DNA of 64,000 nucleotides from Bettongia penicillata ogilbyi (GCA_023548195.1 JAJHZJ010000808.1:2027182-2091181), one strand, 5' to 3'; shown: positions 41,490 to 52,196, numbered from the stretch's first letter. Program-made: numbers and translations. The notes: generated by a model not told the origin, from the sequence alone.

Positions 41490-42385
41490 TGGATGTCCCC
41501 ATGACATCTCAAATTCAACATGTCCAAAACAAAACTGCCCCCAAATCCACCCTTCTTCTAAATTTGCCCATTTTTGTCAAAGATGCCATCATTCTTCTAG
41601 TTTTTTTATCCCCAATTCCTTCCTTTCACCTCACACATCCCATCAACCACCAAATATTGACATTTATGCCTCCAAAACCTCCTTTACATCTGATTCTCTT
41701 CTCTCTACTCACATAACCATTGGTTTAATTCACATTAGACTATTTCAGCAGCTTTCTGTCTCCCCACTCCAATCTATTCTCTATACAACTACCAAATACA
41801 TTTACCTTAAGTATAAATCTGATACTTAATAAACTTCAGTGGTTCCCTGCTACTTTTAGGATAAAATAAAACTCATTTGTTTACTTTTAAAGTTCTGTAC
41901 AAACAACCTATCTTTCCAGCTTCACTGGACATTACTATTCCTCTCGCACTCTGTGATCCAACCAAAATGACTTTTCTTCTGTTGCCCATACTGAATACTC
42001 CACCTCTTACCTCTGTGCCTTTGTACTCTCTCCCCTCCATACCTGGAAAGTGCTTTCTTCTCACCTTCACCTCACTGAATCCCTCCTTTTTTCTAAGACA
42101 CAACTCATGCATAAATTACTCCAATACATCTTTCCTGATCTTCCCAGCTGCTAGTGCCCTCCTTCCCAAGCTATCTAATGTTTAAGTATCTTGTACATAT
42201 TAGCATTTATTTACTTTATAGTCACTCTCTATGGTCTTACACATATCTTTGTTGTTTCCCATTAGAATGTAAGCTCTGTGTGAGGAGCAATTGACTCCTT
42301 TTATTTTTGTATCTTCTGTGCTGAGCACTTCTAACAAACCATCTACGTTCAATGCATGTTTGATCATTGAATAGAATGAAACACA
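41490..42385 (+). pseudogene. L3/CR1 LINE, ORF2 C-terminus through 3' end
   Basis: It begins at the block 'ttcaacatgtccaaaacaaa' (the LNMSK region, here NMSKT-like). It continues through 'gatgccatcattcttctagt', 'ttaggataaaataaaactca' and 'aaagtgctttcttctcacct', and ends with 'ccattagaatgtaagctctg' and 'gttcaatgcatgtttgatc'. Frames are broken by shifts (41389-41829 and 41450-41716 are open in different frames). Dead copy. Confidence 0.83.
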
Positions 42386-42867
42386 CATTTAAAGACTGAG
42401 GTGAAATTGTATGATGCCAAAAGCAGATAGAAAAGGACAGCTTCTTGTGAGAAAGGAGACAGCAGAATCAGTAAGTGGAAAAGCACAGCACTCTAGAACC
42501 ATTTAGTACAAAGACAAGCATCTATAGTTTTGTTCAATAAGACAGCAGGTGTAATATATTTTGTGGAGTAGTAAAAAGGCAGAAAAATATGTAATAACAA
42601 TATAAAAATATTCTCATCAAAATTTATTTTACACTTATCAATTAATCAGAATGCTGGAGGAGTGTTCCTATTTATTTTTTCCTAGAGAATTGATGAATGA
42701 GCGAAAAACTCCTTAACTTCTTGCTATAGATAATCTTTCTAAAATGCAATACTTTTCTCTCCTGCCTAAGTAACTAGAGTATATTCTGTTTTGATGGAGT
42801 GTTTGTGTTATAATTCAAGGTCATCATCACAAACATCAATTCTAATAGCACAGTCAATATTAGAGGA
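42386..42867. other. Repeat-free AT-rich block
   Basis: No repeat recognised. 42640-42860 contains 'caattaatcagaatgctgga', and could be a conserved element, but the signal is weak. Confidence 0.35.
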
Positions 42868-43200
42868 ATGTAGGCTGTCCCCCACTCCTGGATCACTCTT
42901 CCTCCTTAACTCCAACTACTGACCTCCCCGGCTTCCTTAAAGTCCCAACTAAAACCCTGCCTTCTACAGGAAGCCTTCCCTAAACCTTCTTAATTCCATT
43001 GCCTTTCCTCTGTTAATTATTTCCTATTTACCCTGTGTATTCTTACTTTGTATATATTTGGTGTGTGATGTCTTCCTCATTAGAATGAAAATTCCTTGAA
43101 AGTAGAGACTGCATTTTACTTTTTTTGTATCTCTGGCACTTACCACAGTGCCTGGCACATAAAAAAGGTGCTTAATAAACATTTGTTGATCAATTGTTAA
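42868..43200 (+). mobile_element. L3/CR1 LINE 3' end
   Basis: 'caggaagccttccctaaacc', 'ttagaatgaaaattccttga', 'cacagtgcctggcacataaa', 'gtgcttaataaacatttgtt'. Near consensus. Confidence 0.87.
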
Positions 43201-43254
43201 TAGATTAGGTTGAATTTATGTTAATCCCAGACATTAGATCTTTATATTCAATAA

Positions 43255-43312
43255 ACGATCGTGTCCAAGACATCGCCCTCATGACATCATTGGTCCTTTT
43301 TGAGAACTATGG
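43255..43312 (-). mobile_element. Fragment of the SINE seen at 4008
   Basis: 'ctcatgacatcattggtcct' then 'ttttgagaactatggacaaa' is the reverse complement of the head of the 4008-4332 element. Confidence 0.6.
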
Positions 43313-43334
43313 ACAAACAATAAATATTGTGTAT

Positions 43335-43445
43335 AATAAAGTCCGGGCAGTGTCCAAAGCTTTGTGCTAGTGATGGAGGAGAAACAAACCTGAGATAAAA
43401 TGAAGTCCCTTTCTCATAGTTCACAGTCTAGTAGGGATTGGTGAT
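43335..43445 (-). mobile_element. L3/CR1 LINE 3' fragment
   Basis: 'ccaaagctttgtgctagtga' and 'catagttcacagtctagtag'. Confidence 0.6.
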
Positions 43446-43504
43446 ATATAATTATGATTTAAAAACACATAATACGCTCATTACTAAGACACAAAAAAGG
43501 TATT

Positions 43505-43628
43505 TTGTGAATGTAAGCTTCTTGAGAGCCAGGAATTTCATTATTTTTTTCTTTTCATATTTCTAAAGAGCACCTAGTATAGATAGTGTCATGTATGTTG
43601 TAGGCACTTCCATCAAATGACTGTTTAA
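43505..43628 (+). mobile_element. L3/L2 LINE extreme 3' end
   Basis: 'gaatgtaagcttcttgagag', 'agcacctagtatagatagtg' and 'ttgtaggcacttccatcaaa'. Confidence 0.7.
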
Positions 43629-43639
43629 TAATCAGTATG

Positions 43640-43825
43640 GCCTCACATGTGACTCTCTATATCCTCAAGGGCAGCCCTTTGACTGAATCCAAACTTCACA
43701 GAACAAATCCCCTTAATAAAAGGATTTGTTCTTTAAAACTTGGACTCAGTCAAAAGGCTGCACTCAAGGATGTAGAAGACCACCTATGGCCTGGAGGCCA
43801 AAGGTTGCCCATCCTTGGCTGAATT
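43640..43825 (+). mobile_element. hAT-type foldback element, near complete
   Basis: 'gcagccctttgactgaatcc', 'acagaacaaatccccttaat', then the inverted arm 'ggatttgttctttaaaactt' and 'ggaggccaaaggttgcccat'. The left terminal bases are lost. Third copy of the 707 and 5943 family, with the best preserved stem. Confidence 0.78.
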
Positions 43826-43869
43826 GTGAGGTTCATGGGAGAAAAGTTGTTATAACTCAAGAATGGAGG

Positions 43870-43990
43870 TGAGAAAAGTTTCCTAGAGGAGTTAGCCCTG
43901 AATTGGATTTCAAGAGCGGGGAGGAATTCAGCAGATGAAGAGGAAGGACATTTTAGAGTAACCATGCAAGAAAAGTTTCAGTCTGTTTTA
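43870..43990 (-). mobile_element. L3/CR1 LINE fragment (tentative)
   Basis: 'gtttcctagaggagttagcc' and 'ctgaattggatttcaagagc' resemble the reverse L3 block '...aggaggtgacatctgagctg'. Confidence 0.4.
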
Positions 43991-45144
43991 GATTATTTCA
44001 AAACCATATTTAGAGAGTTTTGTTTGTTTTGTTTTCACTTTTTAAAAAATATATAAACACTTTAGAAGGCATTTTGACAGAGTCACAAGGGAACCAAGGT
44101 ACGTAGGCAGAAGAGTGAAGGGCATGTTCAGGAGACAGAAAACAGGGTGGACATTTAGACCTTGCTTTCTTAAGGTTGGGGAGGGGGCAGAAGAAGTGAT
44201 CCCCAGGAGAGAATCATATCCTCTAGGAATCTTATTACCATGATGCCCCCCTGCCAATCTCTCCTTCCAACCCATCCAGGGGTGAGGACCGGTCAGCCTC
44301 TTTCTCTTGAACAAAGGCACTCACTGTCTTCTGCCCTCTCCACTATGGGGAAGAGGGGGAGATATTCAGTTGACTCTGTCCCTATCTCTTCTGATCCTCA
44401 GTGGATTCTCTTGTCTCCTCTGGTTCAATAAATGAGGCACTGAAGGTTTCTCACACTCTCTCCTTCTGCCATGAAGCTGGACTGTGCGAAACCTGATGAA
44501 TGCCCTGTTTGCACTTGGCCTGACCTTATGTTAGCTCACTCTCCTTGATTGTCTCTTCTCTAGCATGGAACTAGATGCAGTGTACACAGCACTTATTCCT
44601 TCTCTTGGCAGATCCTGAATGAAGGCCCCGTGGGAAGCAGTTACAAAACAGACAACCGATTAAGATGGAACGTGCTTTGGTAGGAGATCTCATATGATTA
44701 ACAATTTTTTTTTGGCATTGCCCAGGAAGAATTTCATACAGTTTTCCTGAATCCAACACGTCCACTGCCAACAGAAGTAGGCAGATTAAGAGCAATCCAG
44801 TTGAGAAAAAAAATGCCATCTTGCAAAGTTTTTCAACTACATGCTCTTAAAATGTTGCTAGAGCTCAGTCCCTCCCTTCCCACCATTTCTTCAGCTACTG
44901 ACTTTGTGGGCCCATGTTGATGGATGGGTTTCAGGTCAGCCAGCTCTGCTAAAGAGTTTCTTTTCCCTCCTGGGGGTGAGTTGGAGAGAGGGAGATGGAA
45001 TAAGCAGCAACAAACTATTTTGCAATGCACAAATATTTTTGTAAAGTGGATGATGCCTCTTGGAGTTATTCTCTTTGAAAACAGTGCAGTGTTTTCATTT
45101 TTTTAAGGTCAAGTCATCATTGATTCTAAGAAGAATTTGCCTTA
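43991..45144. other. Repeat-poor unclassified DNA
   Basis: No repeat is recognised. It holds the small ORF at 44571-44819 and other ORFs at 44042-44320 and 44833-45030 with no recognisable features. Confidence 0.4.
44571..44819 (-). CDS. Small ORF with signal-peptide-like start, possible secreted Cys-rich peptide
   Basis: An 82-codon minus-strand frame that matches no family I recognise. The first 25 residues (MAFFFSTGLLLICLLLLAVD...) read as a classic signal peptide: short start, long Leu/Ile core, then a small residue. The rest is basic with seven Cys. One cluster is GCLFCNCF and another is NKCCVHC near the C-terminus. The start context is favourable (aagATGg on the minus strand). Against it: it is a single short frame in a noncoding window, the FFF comes from an A-run, and no promoter, polyA signal or exon context is visible. 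Chance remains the more likely explanation. Length and Cys pairs recall small defence or hormone peptides, but spacing fits none that I know. Confidence 0.15.
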   Translation of the reverse strand: MAFFFSTGLLLICLLLLAVDVLDSGKLYEILPGQCQKKIVNHMRSPTKARSILIGCLFCNCFPRGLHSGSAKRRNKCCVHCI

Positions 45145-45400
45145 AAGATGATGATGACGATGATGATGATGGTGACAGTAATAATACTAGATTATGTCTA
45201 GGGTTACAAAGCACTTTCAAGTACATGACCTCATTTGATCTGCACAAAAATCTGATGAAGGAAGGAAGTACAAATTTTATCCACACTCTACAGATGAGTA
45301 AAAAGGTTTGACTGTTTATTCAAAGTCACAAAGCTGGTAAATAAGGGGAGCTGGGATTTGAACCCCCGTCTTCTGACTTTAAATGCAATGATATTTTCCT
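45145..45400 (-). mobile_element. MIR/THER CORE-SINE with (GAT)n head
   Basis: GAT tract at 45148-45172, 'gttacaaagcactttcaagt', 'gacctcatttgatctgcaca', 'gagctgggatttgaaccccc'. Confidence 0.78.
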
Positions 45401-45404
45401 ATTT

Positions 45405-45839
45405 CAATGTTTCTCAAATTGTGTTTCAGGGAATCTTTTGACCCAATTAAAAAATGAATCTTATGTGGTTTGTTAATAAGCATTAAAAATAATAACTTTC
45501 AAAGGATTTTACTGCAAGAGTTAGGGTGGCTAGATGGCATAGCAGACTGATTGCCAGACCTGGAGTCAGAAAGACTCATCTTCCTGAGTTCAAATCTGAC
45601 CTCAGACACTGTGTGACTCTGGGCAAGTCATTTGACTTTGCCTCAGTTTCTTCAACTGTAAAATGAGTTGGAGAAGGAAATGGCAAATCGCTCCAGTATC
45701 TTTGCCAAGAAAACCCTACATGAGGTCACTGAGGATCAGACACGACTGAAAAGACTGAACAACGAATTATAAGAGTTTGGTCAAAGCTTTGTTTAAACTG
45801 AGGGGTTCTACCAATATGGAAAAGTTGGAGAACTACTGC
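45405..45839 (+). mobile_element. hAT-type element split by SINE-A
   Basis: Left end 'caatgtttctcaaattgtgt', right end 'aaagttggagaactactg', which is an imperfect inverted copy. SINE-A with a 7-bp target duplication sits inside. Confidence 0.6.
45523..45770 (+). mobile_element. SINE-A, full length with target duplication
   Basis: 'gtggctagatggcatagcag', 'acctggagtcagaaagactc', 'gtatctttgccaagaaaacc', 'cagacacgactgaaaagact'. Flanked by aagagtt at 45516-45522 and 45771-45777. Confidence 0.93.
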
Positions 45840-45915
45840 ACTGCTTCTACCTGTTGAAGATGTCTGGGTTGAGGAAAGAAAAGTTGAAGTTGAATTGGTG
45901 ACTGGTTTCATTTCG

Positions 45916-45939
45916 TGTGTGTGTGTGTGTGTGTGTGTG
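45916..45939. repeat. (GT)n microsatellite
   Basis: About 12 GT units. Confidence 0.95.
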
Positions 45940-45999
45940 AATGGGCATACATGTATGTATATTTTGGTTGGGACCTGTGATTTATCTTCTCCCAATGAA

Positions 46000-46195
46000 G
46001 AATCTCCCTCTACTAATCCCTGTCAGTATTATCTGATGGGCTGCCTTGGTAGGAAGGAGCTTCCCACTCATGGGGCTGTTCAAGTAAAGGCTGGATGGGC
46101 ATTCATCAGGTGCTGGTAGAGAGAACTCTTGTTCAGATGTGGGCTGCACTGGCTGCCCTCTGTGGTCCCTTCCAACAATGAAATTCTGTGAGCTT
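46000..46195 (+). mobile_element. CR1-type LINE 3' UTR end
   Basis: 'gtaggaaggagcttcccact', 'gctgttcaagtaaaggctgg', 'atgggcattcatcaggtgct', ending 'cccttccaacaatgaaattc'. Confidence 0.75.
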
Positions 46196-47384
46196 GATTC
46201 TGAGCTTGATCAGCAATGTTACAGTTTTGGGTTTTTTGTGTTTTTTTGCTGATTGGTTCAAAAGAAATAGTGACAAGTAGGTTTTCAAAATCAAGAGAAA
46301 TTTGAAATTAAAATGTAATGAAATGGAAAAATGTGGTTTACATTTGCATATGGCTTTCAGTCTCTCTTTTTAGATCACTCTAATAATCTCTGGGCATCGT
46401 TAAAGTCATGCCATCCTGGTTGCGTAGGTCCTTTAGAGCTGCCTCTGACATGTGACACAGCCCCACCGAAGTGCAGAAGTTAAGTGATGGAGTTGGATTA
46501 AGCAATGAGACACATCGATTTAATCTTTAATTGGCAAAGTAACCAAGGGGGACCACAGCCACAGTGAAATTGAATATAAAGACAAAAAGTCAAGAGAGGG
46601 TAGCTGGGCATGGAAAAAAGGGTTTTATTCTGTATCTGCTCAAGCCAGGAAGTCTGTACATAAGCTTTGGGGGGGGGGGGAACAGATATTTCTTAAAAAC
46701 TCATATATATCAGCATAATAGTAGTAAGAAGGCAGAAAGATCACTTTCTACCATATTCATACATGTAACTCTATTGGGATTCTTGTAAGTTTAGAAGGAG
46801 TGGGGGAAAAGAAATCATTAGGTTTTTTTTTCCCCCTAAATAGTTCAGTTTCCCCTACTGAACACACATAAATATTTTTGTAATATTTTGTATTATTCAT
46901 TCATTGCAGGCAATAAAATTCATTTTGTGCCAGGATTTTGAAAACTGTGTAGATAATACTATCTTTGTTTATATGATGCATGGGCATTAAGAAAAAGCTC
47001 ATGATTTATGAGGGATCACTGAGAGTGTGGTATTACTTAAAAGGAAGTTTTCCCCCACCCCCACCTTCAACACCTGACTGCCAGAGGCTCAGAAGGAGGT
47101 AGGGATGATGGAAAGAAGCAACTCTTTAAGGATCCCAAGGGGTCTGCTCTTGCATTGTCTGAGAAGACAAAGATACTCTGCAAAAGGATTTTCGTTGTCA
47201 CTGTTATTAAGACCAAAGGAAAAATGTGTTGCGATTATCCTTTTAAGGCTCTCTCCGAAGATTCCTAGTAGTATCCCGCTGCTTACCATCCTACATAGAA
47301 CCCCTCCCATTGGGAATCCAGTGGACTTGCCTTTCCTGAATAATATAACTTTGTCCCCTTCCAAGCAATTTCCCCCAATTCTTA
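46196..47384. other. Repeat-poor unclassified DNA
   Basis: Run of 12 G at 46669-46680. 46850-46990 is AT-rich and repeat-free. 47090-47380 keeps several CpGs and is open on both strands (117 codons minus, 107 plus), without recognisable protein. Confidence 0.4.
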
Positions 47385-47530
47385 AAAAAAATGTAATGCA
47401 AGTATCATTATACCCATTTTTAAGATGAGTAAACAGACTCAAAAATTAAAGTAACTTGCCCATGGTCTCACAACTAGTAAAATTGAGTTCAGAATATGAA
47501 CGCAGGTCTTTTAAATCACTCTCTAAATCA
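47385..47530 (-). mobile_element. MIR fragment
   Basis: 'atacccatttttaagatgag', 'aagtaacttgcccatggtct', 'gaatatgaacgcaggtcttt'. Confidence 0.68.
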
Positions 47531-47639
47531 CTCTCTGTGTACATCCTAAACCATAATAACTTGTCAGTCTAATAAATTAATTCTGACTAATGTACCTATT
47601 TAAGTCAGTATGATAAAATATTTTCCTTCAATTTTTATT

Positions 47640-47825
47640 TTTTATTGCTTTTTTGTTTTCCCATTTGCATTGCTTTTTCTTAATAGTATTTTTCCAATTA
47701 CATGTAAAGATAGTTTTCAACCTTCATTTTTGTAAGATTTTGAGTTCCATTTTTTCTCCTTCTCTCGCCCCTCCCCATGAGAGCAAGTAATCTGATATTG
47801 TTTATATATGTACAATATGATAAAT
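47640..47825 (-). mobile_element. L1 LINE 3' UTR end
   Basis: T-rich start (A-tail), 'ttccaattacatgtaaagat', 'agttttcaaccttcattttt', 'gtaagattttgagttccatt'. Confidence 0.85.
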
Positions 47826-48207
47826 ATTTATTAAACACCAACTCTGTGCATGGCACTGAGCCAGGTGAAGCAGGAGAGGCTAAGGTGAATCAGACAGGTG
47901 GCAGTGAAAGGAGGCACACTGGATAAAAAGTAAGAAGATGAGTTGTGATCTAGGATCTAACATGTACAAGCAGGAAAAGATGATTAGTTTCTTCATTTGT
48001 AAAATGAGGGAACTGGATTAAATGATCTCCAAGATTTCTCAAAGTTTCAACATCCTATGTTCCTATCCCTTCCATAGATTAATTTTCACAAGAACATTTA
48101 ATCTAGGTTTATTTATGTAACTATGTATAGGTATTAATTTAATGGGAATTTCTTAAGCTTCTACTGCATGCCAGACATTATGCTGGGTGCTGGGGATAAA
48201 AAGACAG
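47826..48207. mobile_element. Mixed short repeat remnants: L3 end scraps (-) and a MIR (+)
   Basis: L3 3' scrap 47826-47870 ('ttattaaacaccaactctgt'), MIR + at 47905-48065 ('tttgtaaaatgagggaactg'), L3 scrap 48130-48207 ('ccagacattatgctgggtgc'). Confidence 0.6.
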
Positions 48208-48443
48208 CCTCACATAGTGGCTAGAGAGCTGGCCTCCAAGTCAGGAAGATTTGGGTTCAAATACCAGCTTTGACACATACTGGTTGTATGAGTCTGGCCA
48301 TGAAACTATGGGCAAGTTACTTAATATCTCAGTATACCAGGCCACTCCCCAAGACTAGAAGTTGGAAAACAGTTGCCAATCATCTTCGGTAGGGGAATTT
48401 TCTTCACCAGTAGTTCTACACACCAATGAAATTGCAGGTCTGG
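48208..48443 (+). mobile_element. SINE-B, full length
   Basis: 'cctcacatagtggctagaga', 'tttgacacatactggttgta', 'aagactagaagttggaaaac', 'ccaatgaaattgcaggtc'. Tail landmarks are retained. Confidence 0.8.
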
Positions 48444-48461
48444 CTATTTTTATACACACAC

Positions 48462-48504
48462 ATACACGCACACACACATACACATATGCATATACATATA
48501 TATG
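48462..48504. repeat. (CA)n/(TA)n microsatellite
   Basis: Alternating purine-pyrimidine. Confidence 0.9.
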
Positions 48505-48980
48505 CCATTCACTATGCTAGACACTATTACAAAGACAAGTCAAGTCAACAGGCATTTAGTAAACACTGTATGCCAGGTTTGTCGTGGTTTATTTATTTTC
48601 AGTTGTGTCTGGGTTTTCATGATCCCATTTGGGGTTTTCTTGGCAAAGATACTAGAGTGGTTTGCCATTTCCTTCTCCAGCTCATTTTATAGAAGAGGAA
48701 ACTGAGGCAAACAGGGTTAAGTGACTTGCCCAGGGTCACATAGTTAGTGCCTGAGGCCAGATTTAAACTCAGGAAGATAAATCTTCTTGACTCCAGACCT
48801 GGCATTCAATTTACTGCATAACCTAGCTGCCTTGTTTACCAGGTACTGTGTTGACTATTAGTGATATAAAGAAAGGTGAGAAACATTCCCCACCCCCAAG
48901 GAGCTTACATTTTACTTGAGGAAACAACGTGTACAAACACAGGTACATACAAATTAAATACACAATAAATCCATAACATT
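48505..48980 (-). mobile_element. L3/CR1 LINE 3' end, split by SINE-A
   Basis: First part 'gccattcactatgctagaca', 'ggcatttagtaaacactgta'. Second part 'accaggtactgtgttgacta', 'gagcttacattttacttgag'. SINE-A lies at 48579-48838. Confidence 0.72.
48579..48838 (-). mobile_element. SINE-A, full length with target duplication
   Basis: 'catgatcccatttggggttt', 'gaggaaactgaggcaaacag', 'gggtcacatagttagtgcct', 'cataacctagctgcc'. Flanked by ccaggt at 48573-48578 and 48839-48844. Confidence 0.92.
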
Positions 48981-48984
48981 CCAT

Positions 48985-49308
48985 CTCCCCTTTCCATGCT
49001 TTTGCACAGGCTCCTCCCCCTCCATCCCCGTACCACGACTATAATGCTCTCCCTCCTCCCTTTTACCTGTTGAATCCCTAGCTCCCTTTAAGACTCAGCT
49101 CAAGAGTCCAAGAAGCCATTCTTGATGCCCACAGTTCTCAGTATTCTTCCATAGCCAAATTGCTTTATATTTATTTCCTACCTATTTTGTATTTACTTAT
49201 CTGTGTATATCATTTGAGGAGAAGCACTATTTTGTTTTTTCTGTCTCCAGCACCTTGGATAGTGCCTGGCACTTAGTAGGTATTTAATAAACAGTTGCCA
49301 TGATTTGA
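48985..49308 (+). mobile_element. L3/CR1 LINE 3' end
   Basis: 'ccatgcttttgcacaggctc', 'gactcagctcaagagtccaa', 'tagtgcctggcacttagtag', 'gtatttaataaacagttgcc'. Confidence 0.85.
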
Positions 49309-49314
49309 ATTTAA

Positions 49315-49615
49315 AATGACTTGTAATGTTAAAAGTTGTTTTTACATGCAACTGGGAAATAAGATATACAGACAATGGGGTATAGAAACTATCTTACCCT
49401 AAAGGAAAATAGAAAGGAAGGGGATAAGAGAAGGGGGAGAGTGATAGAAGGGAGGGCAGATTGGGGGAAGGGGAAATCAGAAGTCACACTATATTGGGGC
49501 AGAGGGAGGGAAGAGATGGGGAGAAAATTTGGAACTCAAAATCTTGTGGAAGTGAATGTTGAAAATGAAAAATGAATTAAGTTAAAAAAGAAAAAAAAGA
49601 AAAACTGTAGGGAAA
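49315..49615 (+). mobile_element. L1 LINE 3' UTR end (second subtype)
   Basis: 'gttgtttttacatgcaactg', 'caatggggtatagaaactat', 'ggagggcagattgggggaag', 'ggaactcaaaatcttgtgga', ending in an A-rich tail at about 49580-49615. Confidence 0.8.
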
Positions 49616-49639
49616 ATAAAATAAAATGACTCATAAACT

Positions 49640-50150
49640 ACAGAGCTGAACCAAAGTAGAAGTCCCCTCTGCCTTTGTCTCCTGACAAATAGGCATCCAG
49701 CCCATGCTTGAAGGCCTCTGATGATGGGGAAGGGATTCAGTACTTCTCTAGGCAGCCCAATTCACTTTTGGATACCTTTTTGAGGAAATGGTTCATTGTT
49801 TTGCACTGAAATCTGCCTCTTAGCCAACATCCATCCTTTCTAGTTTTGCCAGCTAGGGCCAAGAAAAAAATCTTATCAGGCAGTGCTTTGAAGAAGCCTA
49901 TCTTGTGTTTCCCCCTGTTCAGGAGGCTCCTCCCCAGTATCCTCTCTTGTCCAGGCAGAACATCCCTAGTTCTTATATGGTATGATTTCGAGTTTCCTTG
50001 TCATCCTAGTAATGCTCTTTTGGACACAGTCCAGATTGTCTCTCTTTTTCCTAAAATGTATTGCCTAAACTGAAGTATATTCCTGTGTGATCAGAGTATA
50101 GCCAATCTTTCATCTCTCTTGCTCTGAACACTCTGCTGCTGTAGTGTCCT
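49640..50150 (-). mobile_element. CR1-type LINE 3' UTR, about 500 bases
   Basis: On plus: 'tgcttgaaggcctctgatga', 'aggcagcccaattcactttt', 'aggaggctcctccccagtat', 'gctcttttggacacagtcca', 'gaactgaagtatattcctgt'-like text. This is the longest CR1 3' UTR in the window and runs almost continuously. Confidence 0.82.
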
Positions 50151-51597
50151 CTCTAGGCTACGCCCAATTCCCAACTGGCACTAAAAGGTTGGATCTCTGG
50201 CAGGGAACTATCCAAAGTTCGGGGTATTTTTGAGCACACACTTCTAAAACTACAGCTCATGAGCCCCACCAGTACACTTATTTCTAATGGTTGCTCAGAG
50301 GACAGAATTAGCCCAAAGCAAAGGCATTTACTGAGATGATATATCAACAATACTAACAATAATTTCCACCACAATAATTTCTACCACAAACCAGGGTATA
50401 TTCCACCTACAAATATATACAGGGTCAGTTGGAAGAGTGGACACACAGAATCAAAGTCATACACTTAGAGGACACATGTATTCTGGCACTACAGGGCATC
50501 CCAATGTTGTTTTCCATTGCATGGTGTTCTCAAGCTTCTCCCTCTGGGCACAGCTTCTCTGTAGGGTAGGTCACTCATCTGGGCTGCCTTCGCTTATTCC
50601 TCTCTGTAGTTCATCACCTGATTACCAGGCCTGGCTCTTTTCTTTCCTACCAGAAGTTAAACTCCTCAGGTCTTTCTCTTGTCTCAACTACCTATCTAGA
50701 GAATGTGTCTCATTTTTTAAAGGGCCTATACAGATGTGACTTATCATTCCAACCAGAGAAAAAAGGCACTTTTTGATAAAAAAAAATTGATTTATACTTT
50801 GCAAATAAGCAAGAATGTAGACAAATATGTATACTTCAATTAAAAACTTAATATCCCACTGTCTCTTTTACCTGTGATTTAGTGATTAGGACAGGAAAGA
50901 ATTGATCACAGTTGCCCTAATCAACTTCCTCACTCCACTACATTGTTTTCAAATGTAGGCCAAGACTAGGTTAGCACTTTTTTTTGCTTCCATGGCACAT
51001 TATTGACTAACAATGAACTTATAGGCCACGAAAATCCCTAAATATTCATCTTGTGAACTATTGTTTATCCATGTCTCCCCTATTCTATACTTTTTCAGTT
51101 GATATTGTAAACCAAGCACTTGGGTTTCTAAGTGTAAGTTTTCACATTTCTATGAGTGCTCCAAGTATCTCTGATTCCAATAGTGTAGCAAATGTTTTGT
51201 TTAGAAGCCCTTTCCACCAGCCAGATCATAATCATCAATGACTTCATCATTAATTGCTTGGGAGTTACCTAAAATCCATATATATTAAGTAACTTGTCTG
51301 TCTAGACACAACTACTAAGATGGCGCAGTGGTGGTTTTCAGGATTAAGCTCACAACTCTACAGACCATTCCACATTGGCTCTACCCCTCTTACATTTCTT
51401 TTCATTAGATTCAGCCAATTGTTTAATGTCAACTAATAGTTCTAGCCTATTGAGATCTTTTGGGAAACTTAGATATCCAAAGAGGAAAAAAACGCAGAAT
51501 AGGAGTTGAGTAGTTTTAACTCCTTTCTGTTATTTTTAAATCACTGTTCCATTTACCCCAAGAAATAGTGCAATGCTTCCTTGTCTTCTTGCTCCCA
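50151..51597. other. Unclassified DNA, possible unknown repeat at 50150-50760
   Basis: 50150-50760 reads like a marsupial repeated sequence that I cannot name ('gatgatatatcaacaatact', 'agtcatacacttagaggac'). 50830-51250 is AT-rich and repeat-free. A weak reverse MIR is possible at about 51290-51390. Confidence 0.35.
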
Positions 51598-51788
51598 GCT
51601 AGATGTCACAGTGTATAGCACTAGAATCGGGATGACCTGAATTCAAATCTGGCCTCAGATGCTTACTAATTGTGTGATGATTTAACTTCTACCTCAGTTA
51701 CCTCAACTGCAAAATGATAATAATAGTAACACCTCTTAGGGCTGGTTGTAAGCAGGGAATGAGATAATATTTGTAAAGCACTCTAGCT
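51598..51788 (+). mobile_element. MIR/THER CORE-SINE
   Basis: 'gctagatgtcacagtgtata', 'ggatgacctgaattcaaatc', 'aactgcaaaatgataataat', 'gggaatgagataatatttgt'. Confidence 0.82.
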
Positions 51789-52120
51789 CAGTCTTCTGAA
51801 CTATCTTGCTGCATTATGTATCCTTCTTTATCATCCAAAGTTCCTACCTTCAAATAATGGCTGCCATGAAAACACCCTTTGTGTCCCTAATGAGTGCTCT
51901 TACTTAGCAATTCCTAGAGATGCTCTCTGGGTTCTTTACAGATTTAAAGTGACTAAATGAAGGTCTGTTTAGTTTTGTTTTTTAAATGTGGGTTTTCCCT
52001 CTGTTACCCAAGTGAGCTTGATCTATACTTGGAAAATTTCTGTCAACTCCCCTCATGTAAATACATTTTTCTTCCTCTGTGCTATCTGAAGACTTACTGA
52101 AGAAATTCGATTTTCAAAAT
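51789..52120. other. Unclassified non-coding DNA
   Basis: No repeat family or coding signal recognised. Confidence 0.4.
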
Positions 52121-52196
52121 ATACTACTATTACTACCACTACTACCACCACCACCACCACCACCACCACCTCCTCCTCCTCCTCCTCCTCCCCCCA
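52121..52196. repeat. (CTA)n-(CCA)n-(CCT)n compound microsatellite
   Basis: Three trinucleotide repeats in succession, each sharing a CCN/CTN step, ending in a C run. Confidence 0.97.

Noticed and set aside
45516..45777. Short flanking repeat aagagtt as evidence for another element type
   Set aside because: It is simply the target duplication of the SINE-A copy between them.
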